A stretch of 48,043 nt of DNA from the NCBI GenBank assembly GCA_017307785.1, contig JAFKGI010000055.1, positions 1 to 48,043 on the forward strand. Reading direction: 5' to 3'. Position 1 is the stretch's first letter. Each line of letters starts with the position of its first letter. This document shows positions 24,279-32,046 of the stretch, in pieces. Under the pieces are notes generated by a model. That model saw nothing but the letters and a program-made list of their open reading frames with translations. It was not told where the DNA came from and searched no databases. The DNA is from Vulcanimicrobiota bacterium. GTDB taxonomy: Bacteria > Vulcanimicrobiota > Xenobia > Xenobiales > JADMJV01. A program made the translations under genes and the position numbers.

Positions 24279-25193
24279 TCAGCCAGCTTTGAGGGCGGCG
24301 GCGTTGTCGCGCAGGGCCTGGATGCGGTCCTGGGTGGGTGGGTGGTCGCTGAAGATGCGGGAGCTGATCCGGGATTGTTCGCCGGATTTGGTCAGGTCGG
24401 AGAGGCGCTGCATGGCCGAGACGGCTTTCTGGGGGTCGACTCCTAGATTGTAGAGGTGGGCCTGGCCGATGCGGTCGGCTTCGGATTCATCGGCCTGGCT
24501 GAATTGCTTGGATAGTAGCTGCTCGCCCACCCCCACCAGCACGCGGCCGGTGTCGCCGTGGCCTTTGCTGAGGGTGCGCCCGATCAGGTCGACCAGGTTG
24601 GCTTTTTCCATCTGCTTGATGGAGTGACGCTGCTCGACGTGGCCAAATTCGTGACCCATCACGAACATCAGCTCATCATCGTCCTTGTAGTTTTCGTAGA
24701 GGCCTCGGGTCACGTAGACGGTGCCGCCGGGCAGGGCCATGGCGTTGACGGCCTGGGTGTCGAGCAGCTTGAAGGTGTATTTGATATCGGTGCGCGAGGA
24801 GTTGGAGGCCAGGCGGTTGCCGATAGTTTCGATGCGTTTCTGGGCTTCGGCGTTTTTCCAGAGAGGCGTTTCTTTTTCCACCGAAGCGACCACCTGTTTG
24901 CCCAGCTCGACTTCTTGCTCGGTGGACACGAAATTATAGGAGAGCCTGGTGCTCTGGGTTTGCACGTGGGCCTGGTTGGGCGGAGTTTGTTGGCCGCAGC
25001 CGGCCAGTCCGGTGGCTACGCCGGCCAGTCCCAGCGCGGTGAGCAGACCTTTGCCGATGCGGTTCTTGGGTTTGGGATCGGCGGGAGGCACTTCTCCCGA
25101 GAGGGTCACCTGATCGAGGGCAGGCCTGGCGACCGGGGCCGCTTTGCGAGCCACCACCGGAGATAGGACCTGAAGCTTGGACTGGATCTGCAT
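24279..25193 (-). CDS. M48-family metallopeptidase, probable lipoprotein
   Basis: The 304-residue protein has the M48 zinc motif MGHEFGHVEQRHS (HExxH at about residue 180) and the downstream ligand region ADESEADRIG, as in BepA, LoiP and Oma1-type envelope peptidases that clear damaged proteins. The N-terminus is odd: 45 polar, Pro-rich residues (MQIQSKLQVLSP onward) precede a hydrophobic segment ending in the lipobox-like GLAGC. A lipoprotein signal with so long an N-region is unusual. There is no later ATG or GTG at a good place, so the start at 25193 is kept. Its start lies 42 bases from the divergent glycosidase gene, so promoters must overlap. Confidence 0.9.
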   Translation of the reverse strand: MQIQSKLQVLSPVVARKAAPVARPALDQVTLSGEVPPADPKPKNRIGKGLLTALGLAGVATGLAGCGQQTPPNQAHVQTQSTRLSYNFVSTEQEVELGKQVVASVEKETPLWKNAEAQKRIETIGNRLASNSSRTDIKYTFKLLDTQAVNAMALPGGTVYVTRGLYENYKDDDELMFVMGHEFGHVEQRHSIKQMEKANLVDLIGRTLSKGHGDTGRVLVGVGEQLLSKQFSQADESEADRIGQAHLYNLGVDPQKAVSAMQRLSDLTKSGEQSRISSRIFSDHPPTQDRIQALRDNAAALKAG

Positions 25194-25235
25194 GACATGA
25201 AGGCTATCCCAGCACTCCCAAAAAAAGCTCAAAGG

Positions 25236-25988
25236 ATGAAACTTTTCTTGTTGGCTTATCTACTGGCCGCTCAGACGCGTATGAGCGGTCAATATAAGGG
25301 GTGTTCTTACTCGGCGGTTCAGGTGGATCCGCGCCTGCAGCAGGTGGATCTGGTGACTTCGGGGCGCGAGGGGTCGGGTTGGAGCGACCGCTATCTGCCG
25401 CTGGAAGAGGTGCCCAAGGATTGCCAGGTGGCTCTGAACGGGACGTTTTTCTCGCTCAAGTATCACGAGCCGGCGGCTCCGTTGATTTACGGGCACGGCG
25501 GGAAGCGCTGGACGCCTCGCTTCAAGCGGCTTTATGCGGGCAAGGAAAAGTCGGTGGCTTCGCTGTCGCGGGCTTATCTAGCCGTCTATGAGGATGGGCG
25601 GGTGCGCATCGACCACAGTGGCGGGCGCAGTGCCGACCAGCTGGCCGAGAAGGGGTTGACCTGTTTGCTGGGCGGCGGCGGTCAGTTGTTGCCTTCGCTG
25701 CGCCTGGCCGAAGAAGGTTTTGACGAGCTGTCCGGTCTGCGTCCCGATCAGGCGGTGCCGCGCACGGGTGTGGGCATCGACGGGAAAGGGCAATTGTGGT
25801 TGGCCACGGCCGGGCTGGAGGGCGGGGGTCTGACCATTCCCGACTTTGCCGGGTTGTTTTCCAAGCTGGGCTGTCGTCAGGCCATGTTTTTGGACTGCGG
25901 CAGCTCGACGGCCATGCGTGTGGGCTCCTGGCAGCGCGGGGCCGGACGGGCTTTGCCTACCTGGCTGGTGGTGAGGTGGCTGCCGTGA
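25236..25988 (+). CDS. Phosphodiester glycosidase domain protein (NAGPA-like)
   Basis: The 250-residue protein matches PF09992. It has a signal-like N-terminus (KLFLLAYLLAA), LNGTFFSLKYHEPAAPLIY, a mid-domain TGVGIDGKGQLWL and the C-terminal signature AMFLDCGSSTAM. The family includes the uncovering enzyme for mannose-6-phosphate and bacterial cell-surface or exopolysaccharide phosphodiester glycosidases. I chose the ATG at 25236, which begins the signal peptide; an in-frame ATG at 25197 would add 13 residues. It is the first gene of a cluster of overlapping genes, and its stop overlaps the GTG of the next gene by 3 bases. Confidence 0.85.
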   Translation: MKLFLLAYLLAAQTRMSGQYKGCSYSAVQVDPRLQQVDLVTSGREGSGWSDRYLPLEEVPKDCQVALNGTFFSLKYHEPAAPLIYGHGGKRWTPRFKRLYAGKEKSVASLSRAYLAVYEDGRVRIDHSGGRSADQLAEKGLTCLLGGGGQLLPSLRLAEEGFDELSGLRPDQAVPRTGVGIDGKGQLWLATAGLEGGGLTIPDFAGLFSKLGCRQAMFLDCGSSTAMRVGSWQRGAGRALPTWLVVRWLP

Positions 25989-26773
25989 GCTATCTGCACA
26001 CTTACGCCGAGGGCGAGCAAGCGCGTTTGCAGCGACAGGCCGAGTTGATTCAGCCGTTGTTGTATGAGGGCTGGGAAGTGCTGGGGTCGCCCGGGAGCAT
26101 TCTGGAGATCGGTTGTGGAGTCGGGTCGCAACTGCGTTTTTTGCGGGAGCGTTTTCCCGAGGCACGAGTGGTGGGCGTGGACCGTTCGCCGGAGCAACTG
26201 GCGACGGCCCGTTCTCGCGTGGAGGGGGTCGAGCTGGTCGAGGCCCTGGGCGAGGCGCTGCCTTTTGCCGACGGGAGCTTTGATTTCGTCTGTTTGTATT
26301 GGGTTCTCGAGCACGTGGCTGAGCCGGAACCGATTTTGCGCGAGATTCAGCGGGTGCTGCGTCCGGGCGGCTGGGCTTGTTTTTCCGAGGTGCACAATCC
26401 CTCGTTCTATCTGTATCCCGCCTGTCCGCGGGCCATGGAGTTCTGGGCGGCCTACAACGCTATGCAAAGCGAGTTGGGCGGCAATCCCTGCATTGGCGTG
26501 CAGCTGCCCTACCTGGCGACACGTCAGGGCTGGCGCATTCAGCATTTTCGCACCTTCGCTCCCTGTCTACACGGGGGCGTGCGCGAAGGGCGTGGGGAGA
26601 TCGTGCAGTTCTGGCTGGATTTGCTGGAATCTTCGCTGGCTCAACTGGACGCGCACGGGCGGGTGCATCCGCCTTTTGCCGAGGTCGAGGCCGAGATGCG
26701 CCGGTTGGTGGGGCTGGAAGACGCGGTCATCGACTATCAGGCCCGCCAATTATTGGCTCAGAAGCCGTGCTGA
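25985..26773 (+). CDS. Class I SAM-dependent methyltransferase (Methyltransf_11/25 type)
   Basis: The 262-residue protein has motif I ILEIGCGVGSQLRFL, strand 2 VVGVDRSPEQ, motif II/III LPFADGSFDFVCLYWVLEHV and VLRPGGWACFSEVH. The C-terminal half has an acceptor-binding extension rich in aromatic residues. The start is the GTG that overlaps the previous stop (GTGA). With a phosphodiester glycosidase upstream and glycan enzymes downstream, a sugar or lipid-linked sugar is a reasonable but unproven methyl acceptor. The next gene overlaps its end by 7 bases. Confidence 0.88.
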   Translation: MSYLHTYAEGEQARLQRQAELIQPLLYEGWEVLGSPGSILEIGCGVGSQLRFLRERFPEARVVGVDRSPEQLATARSRVEGVELVEALGEALPFADGSFDFVCLYWVLEHVAEPEPILREIQRVLRPGGWACFSEVHNPSFYLYPACPRAMEFWAAYNAMQSELGGNPCIGVQLPYLATRQGWRIQHFRTFAPCLHGGVREGRGEIVQFWLDLLESSLAQLDAHGRVHPPFAEVEAEMRRLVGLEDAVIDYQARQLLAQKPC

Positions 26774-27975
26774 TTCAACTGCTGCGGCTGTTGCGCTGGG
26801 CGCTGGCCTATGCGGTCTTGGACCTGGTGCGCACGGTACGGCGGGCTCTGGGGCGGCCGGTGTTGACGCGTCCCGTGACCGAAGGAATGAACGGGCTGGA
26901 GGTGACGCGCACCTGTTTGGAAGCCTGTTTGGAATGGCGGCGGGTGGGACCGGACCGCTATTGCACCGTGTTGTGCGCGGGCTTTCGCCATTTTCGCGAG
27001 CCCTGGGCGCGTGATTTCGGTTTCGCCTGCTTTGGCCTGCTGGCCGAGGGCAAGCGCCAGGTGGTGGAAGACGGGATTCGTCTGTTCTTTGAGTGGCAGA
27101 AAGCGGACGGTCAGTTGCCCCTGAAGCTTCATTCCACGCGACTGCTGGACCGTTATTTGCACTCGGTGTTGGGACGGGTGCAGCCCAACTCCAGCGACCT
27201 GGTGCCTCGCTACCTGACGGCTCACGGCACGCGTTCTCTGGACTCGGTGCTGCTGCTGATCATCGCCTGGGGACAACACGGCGGGATGCCCGAGCTGCTC
27301 CCTCAGGTGCAGCGGGCGCTGGAATGGGTGGAGCGCTCGTGTGATGCTCGCGGGTTGTTGGTTCAGGGTCCTTATGCCGACTGGGCCGATACCATCGGGC
27401 GGCGGGGCGCCGTGCTCTATACCAACGTGCTGTGGTGGAAGGCGCGCGAGGTGATCGGCGATGCGTCGGAGATTGGTGCGCGGATCGTGCAGCATTTTTA
27501 TAAGGATGGCTATTTGCACAACACGCCTGCTTCACCGGTCTTCACCAGCGCGGCCAACTTTATGGCGGTGGCCTGGGGGCTGACATCGGAAGAGCAGTCT
27601 TGTAGCATCCTGGACTACGCAGATCGCAAAGGCATCAGCGCGGTGGTGCCGGCGCGCGTGACCGACCGGGCCTATCCGTGGTATCTGGTCAGCCCGCTGA
27701 TGTGGCTGGCCGGCATTCCTCACTATCATACCTCGTGTTCCTGGATGTGGATCGGCGGCTGGCACGCGGTGGCCTGTCAGCGGGCCGGGCGTGGCGGGCG
27801 GGCTCGTGAGATTGTGGACCGCATGCTGGAGACGGTGAACCGCGACCGCACCGTGTTCGAGGTGCATGCGCCCAACGGGTTGCCCTTGGCGCGCAAGCTG
27901 TATCATTCGGAGGAGCCGCTGTCCTGGAACGCGGCCATGATTTTGTATGCGGAGGCGGTGGTGCAGGGTGGATGA
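26767..27975 (+). CDS. (alpha/alpha)6-barrel glycoside hydrolase-like protein
   Basis: The 402-residue protein shows the repeating helical pattern and active-site-like segments of six-hairpin glycosidases (GH37/63/100 and debranching-type families): SLDSVLLLIIAWGQHG, then PYADWADTIGRRGAVLYTNVLWWKA and GWHAVACQ near the end. The Asp in DWAD is the likely catalytic or structural acid. A hydrophobic N-terminus (LIQLLRLLRWALAYAVLDLV) could be a membrane anchor. It starts with a GTG overlapping the preceding gene by 7 bases, and its end overlaps the glycosyltransferase by 8 bases. Substrate unknown. Confidence 0.75.
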   Translation: MLIQLLRLLRWALAYAVLDLVRTVRRALGRPVLTRPVTEGMNGLEVTRTCLEACLEWRRVGPDRYCTVLCAGFRHFREPWARDFGFACFGLLAEGKRQVVEDGIRLFFEWQKADGQLPLKLHSTRLLDRYLHSVLGRVQPNSSDLVPRYLTAHGTRSLDSVLLLIIAWGQHGGMPELLPQVQRALEWVERSCDARGLLVQGPYADWADTIGRRGAVLYTNVLWWKAREVIGDASEIGARIVQHFYKDGYLHNTPASPVFTSAANFMAVAWGLTSEEQSCSILDYADRKGISAVVPARVTDRAYPWYLVSPLMWLAGIPHYHTSCSWMWIGGWHAVACQRAGRGGRAREIVDRMLETVNRDRTVFEVHAPNGLPLARKLYHSEEPLSWNAAMILYAEAVVQGG

Positions 27976-29182
27976 ATGGGCGGACCGGCTGCGCGTGGCC
28001 ATGTTTACCAATGTCTATCTACCGGTCACCAACGGGGTGGTGGTCTCGGTGGAGTCGTTTCGCAAGGCGTTGACTCAGTTGGGGCATCACGCCTACGTGA
28101 TGGCCCCCTCTTGTGGGGAAATCGAGGACCGGGCCCCTTATGTCTTTCGCTATCCGGCGGTGGAGCTGCCCTTACAGAAGTATCCGTTGACGCTGCCGGT
28201 TTCGCCTTATGTGGACCAGGTGTTGCGCAATTTGAAGCCGCAGGTGCTGCACGCCAATCATCCGGCGCTGCTGGGACGGGTGGCCGAGCGCAAGAGCGAG
28301 GAGCTGAACCTTCCGCTGGTTTTTACTTATCACACGCGCTACGCGGACTATTCGCACTATGCGCATCCGCTGCCCGAGGAGAGCGTCAAGGAGTTCATTC
28401 AGACCTGGCTGGGAGAATTTATGGCGCACTGCCATCATTTGATCGTACCCAGCGAGAGCATTCGCTCTTTGTTGCAGTCGACTTATGATTTTAGCGGGCC
28501 CATTTCGGTGATTCCTACCGGGGTCGACTTGGAGCATTTTGGTGGTCTGGGGCGCATCGAGGCGCGGCGGCAGTTGGGTTGGTCGGAAGATGGGCCGGTG
28601 TATGTGTCGGTGGGACGGCTGGCCAAGGAGAAGAATTTCGATTTGTTGCTGCGCTCTTTTGCTTTGTTGGACGAGGGGCGGCTGGTGATTCTGGGCTCTG
28701 GCGATGAGCTGGGGGCGTTGCGAAAGTTGAGCGGGGAGTTGGGGTTGGAGGGCCGCTGCGAGTTCGTCGGTTCGGTGGCCCATAAGGATTTGCCGGTGTA
28801 TCTGGCGGCAGCCGATGTGTTCGCTTTTGCCAGCGTGACCGAGACCCAGGGGCTGGCCACTTTGGAGGCGATGGCGTCGGGACTGCCGGTGGCGGCGGTG
28901 GATGCGAGTGGGACGCGCGATATCGTGAGTGCCTCGTGCTCGCGTTTGACGGCGGCGGAGCCCGAAGCGTTGGCGGCGGCGATGCGGGAGATGGCGGGAG
29001 CTTCGGTGGGCGAGGCGGCGCGGCGGCAGGCCGAGCGATTCAGCCAGTTGGAGCAGGGCAAGCGCATGGTGGAGGCTTACGGGCAGGCTATCGAGTCGCA
29101 TCGTCGCGGCGTGCACGTGCTGTCTGCTTCGGCGGAATCGAGCAGTCGCTGGCAGACGTTCCTGCAGTTTTTTCGGTTATAG
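27968..29182 (+). CDS. GT4 glycosyltransferase, glycolipid-synthase-like
   Basis: The 404-residue protein is a GT-B fold family 4 enzyme: MFTNVYLPVTNGVVVSV at the start, HANHPALLG and TYHTRYADYSHY in the acceptor half, VIPTGVDLEHF at the domain junction, VGRLAKEKNFDLLL and the donor-binding SVTETQGLATLEAMASGLPV. The N-terminal half resembles diacylglycerol glucosyl- and mannosyltransferases and PimB-like enzymes, so a membrane glycolipid product is likely. I take the GTG at 27968 as the start, overlapping the previous gene by 8 bases; an internal GTG or ATG a few codons later is also possible. Confidence 0.9.
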   Translation: MDEWADRLRVAMFTNVYLPVTNGVVVSVESFRKALTQLGHHAYVMAPSCGEIEDRAPYVFRYPAVELPLQKYPLTLPVSPYVDQVLRNLKPQVLHANHPALLGRVAERKSEELNLPLVFTYHTRYADYSHYAHPLPEESVKEFIQTWLGEFMAHCHHLIVPSESIRSLLQSTYDFSGPISVIPTGVDLEHFGGLGRIEARRQLGWSEDGPVYVSVGRLAKEKNFDLLLRSFALLDEGRLVILGSGDELGALRKLSGELGLEGRCEFVGSVAHKDLPVYLAAADVFAFASVTETQGLATLEAMASGLPVAAVDASGTRDIVSASCSRLTAAEPEALAAAMREMAGASVGEAARRQAERFSQLEQGKRMVEAYGQAIESHRRGVHVLSASAESSSRWQTFLQFFRL

Positions 29183-29200
29183 GTCGCGAATCGAGGGGCT

Positions 29201-29512
29201 ATGCATAAGGAGATGACTTTCAAGTTTGACGCTGAGGTGGCCGACTGGCTGGCCGCCCAACCGGAGGGCGGCGCGGCCTGGATTGCGGCGCGGGTGCGGG
29301 AGAAGTTGCCGAAGCCTGTTCCTCCTCCCGGAGAATTGTCCGGGGACGCCAAGCGGGCGCTGGCCCTGGCCGAGACGCTGGATCCGGCCATTCGCGAGCG
29401 GGTGAAGGGGCTGATTCGCTACCCGCAGATGGTGGACGCGGTGGCGCGGGGCTATATTTCGGTGGAGCGGGCCGAGGAGATGGCCGCGGAGGCGGACGCG
29501 CGTAAGGCTTAG
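29201..29512 (+). CDS. Small soluble protein, function unknown
   Basis: The 103-residue protein has a short beta-like N-terminus (MTFKFDAEVADWLAAQ), a Pro-rich hinge (LPKPVPPPGEL) and two C-terminal helices (ALALAETLDPAIRERVKGLI and VERAEEMAAEADARK). No family is recognised. GAGGGG before the ATG is a good ribosome site. It follows the glycosyltransferase by 18 bases and is the last gene of the cluster before the family A repeat array. Confidence 0.7.
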   Translation: MHKEMTFKFDAEVADWLAAQPEGGAAWIAARVREKLPKPVPPPGELSGDAKRALALAETLDPAIRERVKGLIRYPQMVDAVARGYISVERAEEMAAEADARKA

Positions 29513-29551
29513 TGGAGAGAGGGAGAGGTTGGGGGGAGTGGGAGAGGGTTG

Positions 29552-30190
29552 GGCGCCGGCCGGTGCCGGAATTGCGCCCACCGGTCTCGGCATTGCACCC
29601 ACGGGTACCGGCGCGCCTACTGGTGCCGGCATTGCGCCCACGGGTGTCGGCGCGCCTACCGGTCTCGGCATTGCGCCCACGGGTTCCGGCATTGCGCTCA
29701 CCGGTCTCGGCGCACCCATCGGTCTCGGCGCGCCTACCGGTGCCGGCATTGCGCCCACGGGTTCCGGCGCGCCTACCGGTCTCGGCATTGCAACCACCGG
29801 TTCCGGCGCACCTACCGGTCTCGGCGCAACCACGGGTGTCGGCGCGCCTACCGGTCTCGGCATTGCGCCCACGGGTTCCGGCGCACCTACCGGTGCCGGC
29901 ATTGCGCCCACGGGTTCCGGCGCAACCACCGGTCTCGGCGCACCCATCGGTCTCGGCGCGCCTACCGGTGCCGGCATTGCGCCCACGGGTGTCGGCGCGC
30001 CTACCGGTGCCGGAATTGCAACCACCGGTTCCGGCGCGCCTACCGGTCTCGGCGCAACCACGGGTCTCGGCGCGCTCACCGGTATCGGCATTGCGCCCAC
30101 GGGTTCCGGCGCACCTACCCGTGCCGGCATTGCACCCACGCGTGTCGGCGCGCCCACCGGTCTCGGCATTGCGCCCACGGGTTCCGGCGC
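29552..30190. repeat. Tandem array of mixed 18/21-bp units (family A, copy 2, inverted)
   Basis: About 33 units, each reading on the plus strand ACSGGT-NN-CGGC followed by GCRCCY (18 bp) or ATTGCRCCC (21 bp). This is the reverse complement of the family at 1-450. The NN dinucleotide varies from unit to unit, and most remaining changes fall on every third base. The array fills the gap between the convergent small-protein gene and the M4-like peptidase gene, and ends beside the peptidase terminator. Open frames exist on both strands, but none has a convincing start or ribosome site. The bases 29513-29551 are a purine-rich GGAGAG-type tract. Confidence 0.93.
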
Positions 30191-30191
30191 C

Positions 30192-30227
30192 AAGAAAAAG
30201 ACGCCCGGGGCTTGCGCACCGGGCGTC
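30192..30227 (-). terminator. Intrinsic terminator of the M4-like peptidase gene
   Basis: On the minus strand GACGCCCGG (30227-30219) pairs with CCGGGCGTC (30208-30200) over a 10-base loop, followed by TTTTTCTT. It starts 24 bases after the peptidase stop codon and separates that gene from the repeat array. Confidence 0.85.
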
Positions 30228-30250
30228 CTCTCTCCCCTACTCGGAGCGAC

Positions 30251-31873
30251 TTAGTGGGCGCAGCCGGAGTGGCCGCAGTCGCAGGCGCTGGAGGGGACGC
30301 GGATGAGTTTGCCGTCGCGAACGACGCCCAGGTACGTTTTGCCGTCGTTGCGGGTGAACTGCATGCCGGCGCGGGTGTCTTCCAGAATCTGGTCCTTGCG
30401 CTGCATGTAGGCGATGCCTTCCATTTCGTCCTGGACGCACTGAGCGTCGACGGCCGAGTGGTGGTAGTCGCTGAGGCGTCCCTGAGCGTCGAAGGCCAGG
30501 GTGACGCCGCCATTGATGTCGGTGCTCAGGCCTTCGAGTCCGGCCACGGTGACAGGCACGTTCTGCGGGTAGGTCAGGTTGATGACCTGCTCCCCTTTGT
30601 CGTTGCGCGACATGGAGGCGGTGGTCAGCTCGATGCCTTCCGGTAGTCCCAACTGGGCGGCGCGAGCGGCTACGTAAGCGGCGGCTTCGGCCTTGGAGGT
30701 GAAGTCGTGGTCGACGCTCACCTGGGGCAGGTGAGCGCGACGCTCGGCTTCGGCTTCCATGTCTTTGGGGCCGACGATCTTGCGGTCGACGAAGACTTTC
30801 TGCAGTCCCTCGCCCAGGCGGCCGTTGTTGAGGTCCTTGTCGGCCTGGATCATCTGCAGAGCCATGTCTTTGAAGCGGCCCCGGGTGGAGGGAGCTCGGT
30901 CGACGGCGCGGGCAAAGATCGGGCCCAGGGTGTCGGCGGCGAACTTGAGAGCCTGGGTGGCTCCCATCCCCTGGGAGAGTCCGTCCTGGTAAGTGACGTT
31001 CAGGCAGTCGTAGAACGCGCCGGCCCAGAGACGGCCGAAGCTGTGGATTTCGCCACCCAGGGTCTCGTCGTCGCCGCGGCCGTCGCCCAGCGATTCGGGC
31101 TTGACGTAGGTGAACTTGTTCTGGGCGTTACGCAACCAGGCGCGATCGTCGTCGGAGGGATCGTCGTTGGAGAGGCGGCGGGCTTTGCCGAACTCTTCGG
31201 CCAGCCAGGCCAGGTTGTTGGGCTTGCTCAGGTCGCCGCCGGTCTGCTCCAGGATGCGGTCGCGCATGGCGGGATCCTGGAGGGTGAAGAGCATGGCGCT
31301 GCAATCGCCGAAAGCTTCGTGGAACGCGCCGGTTTCGCGGTCGTTGGTGCCGAGGTAGCCGGGCTTCATGCCGTCGAGCACACCGTGGCCGGTTTCGTGA
31401 GCCACCACGTCAACCGAGTTGGCCGTCTTGACGGTGGTCTGCAGCTGCGGGGAATCCTGGAAGAAGTAGTTGGTGGAGCCTTCCCAGCGCGAGTAGTAAG
31501 CGTTCATTCCCTGCTTCTTGTGAGGAACGACGTCGAGCACTCGGTTGCCGAAGGACCATTCCACCTGGCCACCACGGTAGTTCTGCCACATGTTCAGGGT
31601 CTGAGAGGTGACTACCTGAGCGTTGACCTGGCTCTCGCCATCGCTGCCGGCCTGCATCAGCCAGTTGCCGGCCTGATTGGGGGTGGCGGCGGGACGGTTG
31701 TCGGTGATCTGGACGCGGTCGTTGGAAAGCTTGGTGCCGACCATCTTGCGGTCGACTTCGCGCACTTCCGCTTTGCCCACCCAAGGGTCTTGTAGGAAAG
31801 TGGTGATCTGGACTTTATCGCCCTGCGGCTGGCTCGGCTGTTGAGCGGGCGGCGGAAGGGTTTGATTTTTCAC
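30251..31873 (-). CDS. M4/fungalysin-like zinc metallopeptidase
   Basis: The 540-residue protein has the gluzincin motif VVAHETGHGVLDG, the third zinc ligand in GAFHEAFGDCSAM and a histidine in GGEIHSFGRLWAGAFYD that matches the M4 transition-state His. It is a paralogue of the peptidase at 42145-43416; both share QTGGDLSKPN after the active site. The C-terminal 130 residues end in a Cys/His tail (CDCGHSGCAH). I chose the GTG at 31873, giving the start MKNQTLPPPAQQP, because it mirrors MKIQSLP of the methyltransferase at 839; a GTG at 31918 is the alternative. There is no clear signal peptide from this start, so export is uncertain. Confidence 0.87.
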   Translation of the reverse strand: MKNQTLPPPAQQPSQPQGDKVQITTFLQDPWVGKAEVREVDRKMVGTKLSNDRVQITDNRPAATPNQAGNWLMQAGSDGESQVNAQVVTSQTLNMWQNYRGGQVEWSFGNRVLDVVPHKKQGMNAYYSRWEGSTNYFFQDSPQLQTTVKTANSVDVVAHETGHGVLDGMKPGYLGTNDRETGAFHEAFGDCSAMLFTLQDPAMRDRILEQTGGDLSKPNNLAWLAEEFGKARRLSNDDPSDDDRAWLRNAQNKFTYVKPESLGDGRGDDETLGGEIHSFGRLWAGAFYDCLNVTYQDGLSQGMGATQALKFAADTLGPIFARAVDRAPSTRGRFKDMALQMIQADKDLNNGRLGEGLQKVFVDRKIVGPKDMEAEAERRAHLPQVSVDHDFTSKAEAAAYVAARAAQLGLPEGIELTTASMSRNDKGEQVINLTYPQNVPVTVAGLEGLSTDINGGVTLAFDAQGRLSDYHHSAVDAQCVQDEMEGIAYMQRKDQILEDTRAGMQFTRNDGKTYLGVVRDGKLIRVPSSACDCGHSGCAH

Positions 31874-31998
31874 GCTCAGAGGGCGTGCGAAATGAGAGGC
31901 GGCGGCGCATAGAACCACGGTTAGTTAGACTCCTTCGATACATCCCAGGTCCAAAACGCGCCCCGGCGTTCTCGCCGGTATTCGGGTCGTGGACTTCC

Positions 31999-32018
31999 CC
32001 GCGCTTAGATTAGCGCGG
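31999..32018. terminator. Weak hairpin downstream of the glycosyltransferase gene
   Basis: CCGCGCT and AGCGCGG form a 7-bp stem around a 6-base loop, 29 bases after the stop of the minus-strand glycosyltransferase. No T-run follows, so a terminator role is only possible. Confidence 0.35.
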
Positions 32019-32046
32019 TAGAGGGGTTCGCATGGTAATCAGTTTG

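Noticed and set aside
29529..30254. Long open frames across the 18/21-bp repeat array, encoding Gly-Ala-Pro-Thr repeats on plus or Pro-Val-Gly-Ala repeats on minus
   Set aside because: Unit lengths are multiples of three and contain no stops, so frames stay open on both strands. No frame has a good start with a ribosome site, so I did not call a gene, although coding is left open in the findings.
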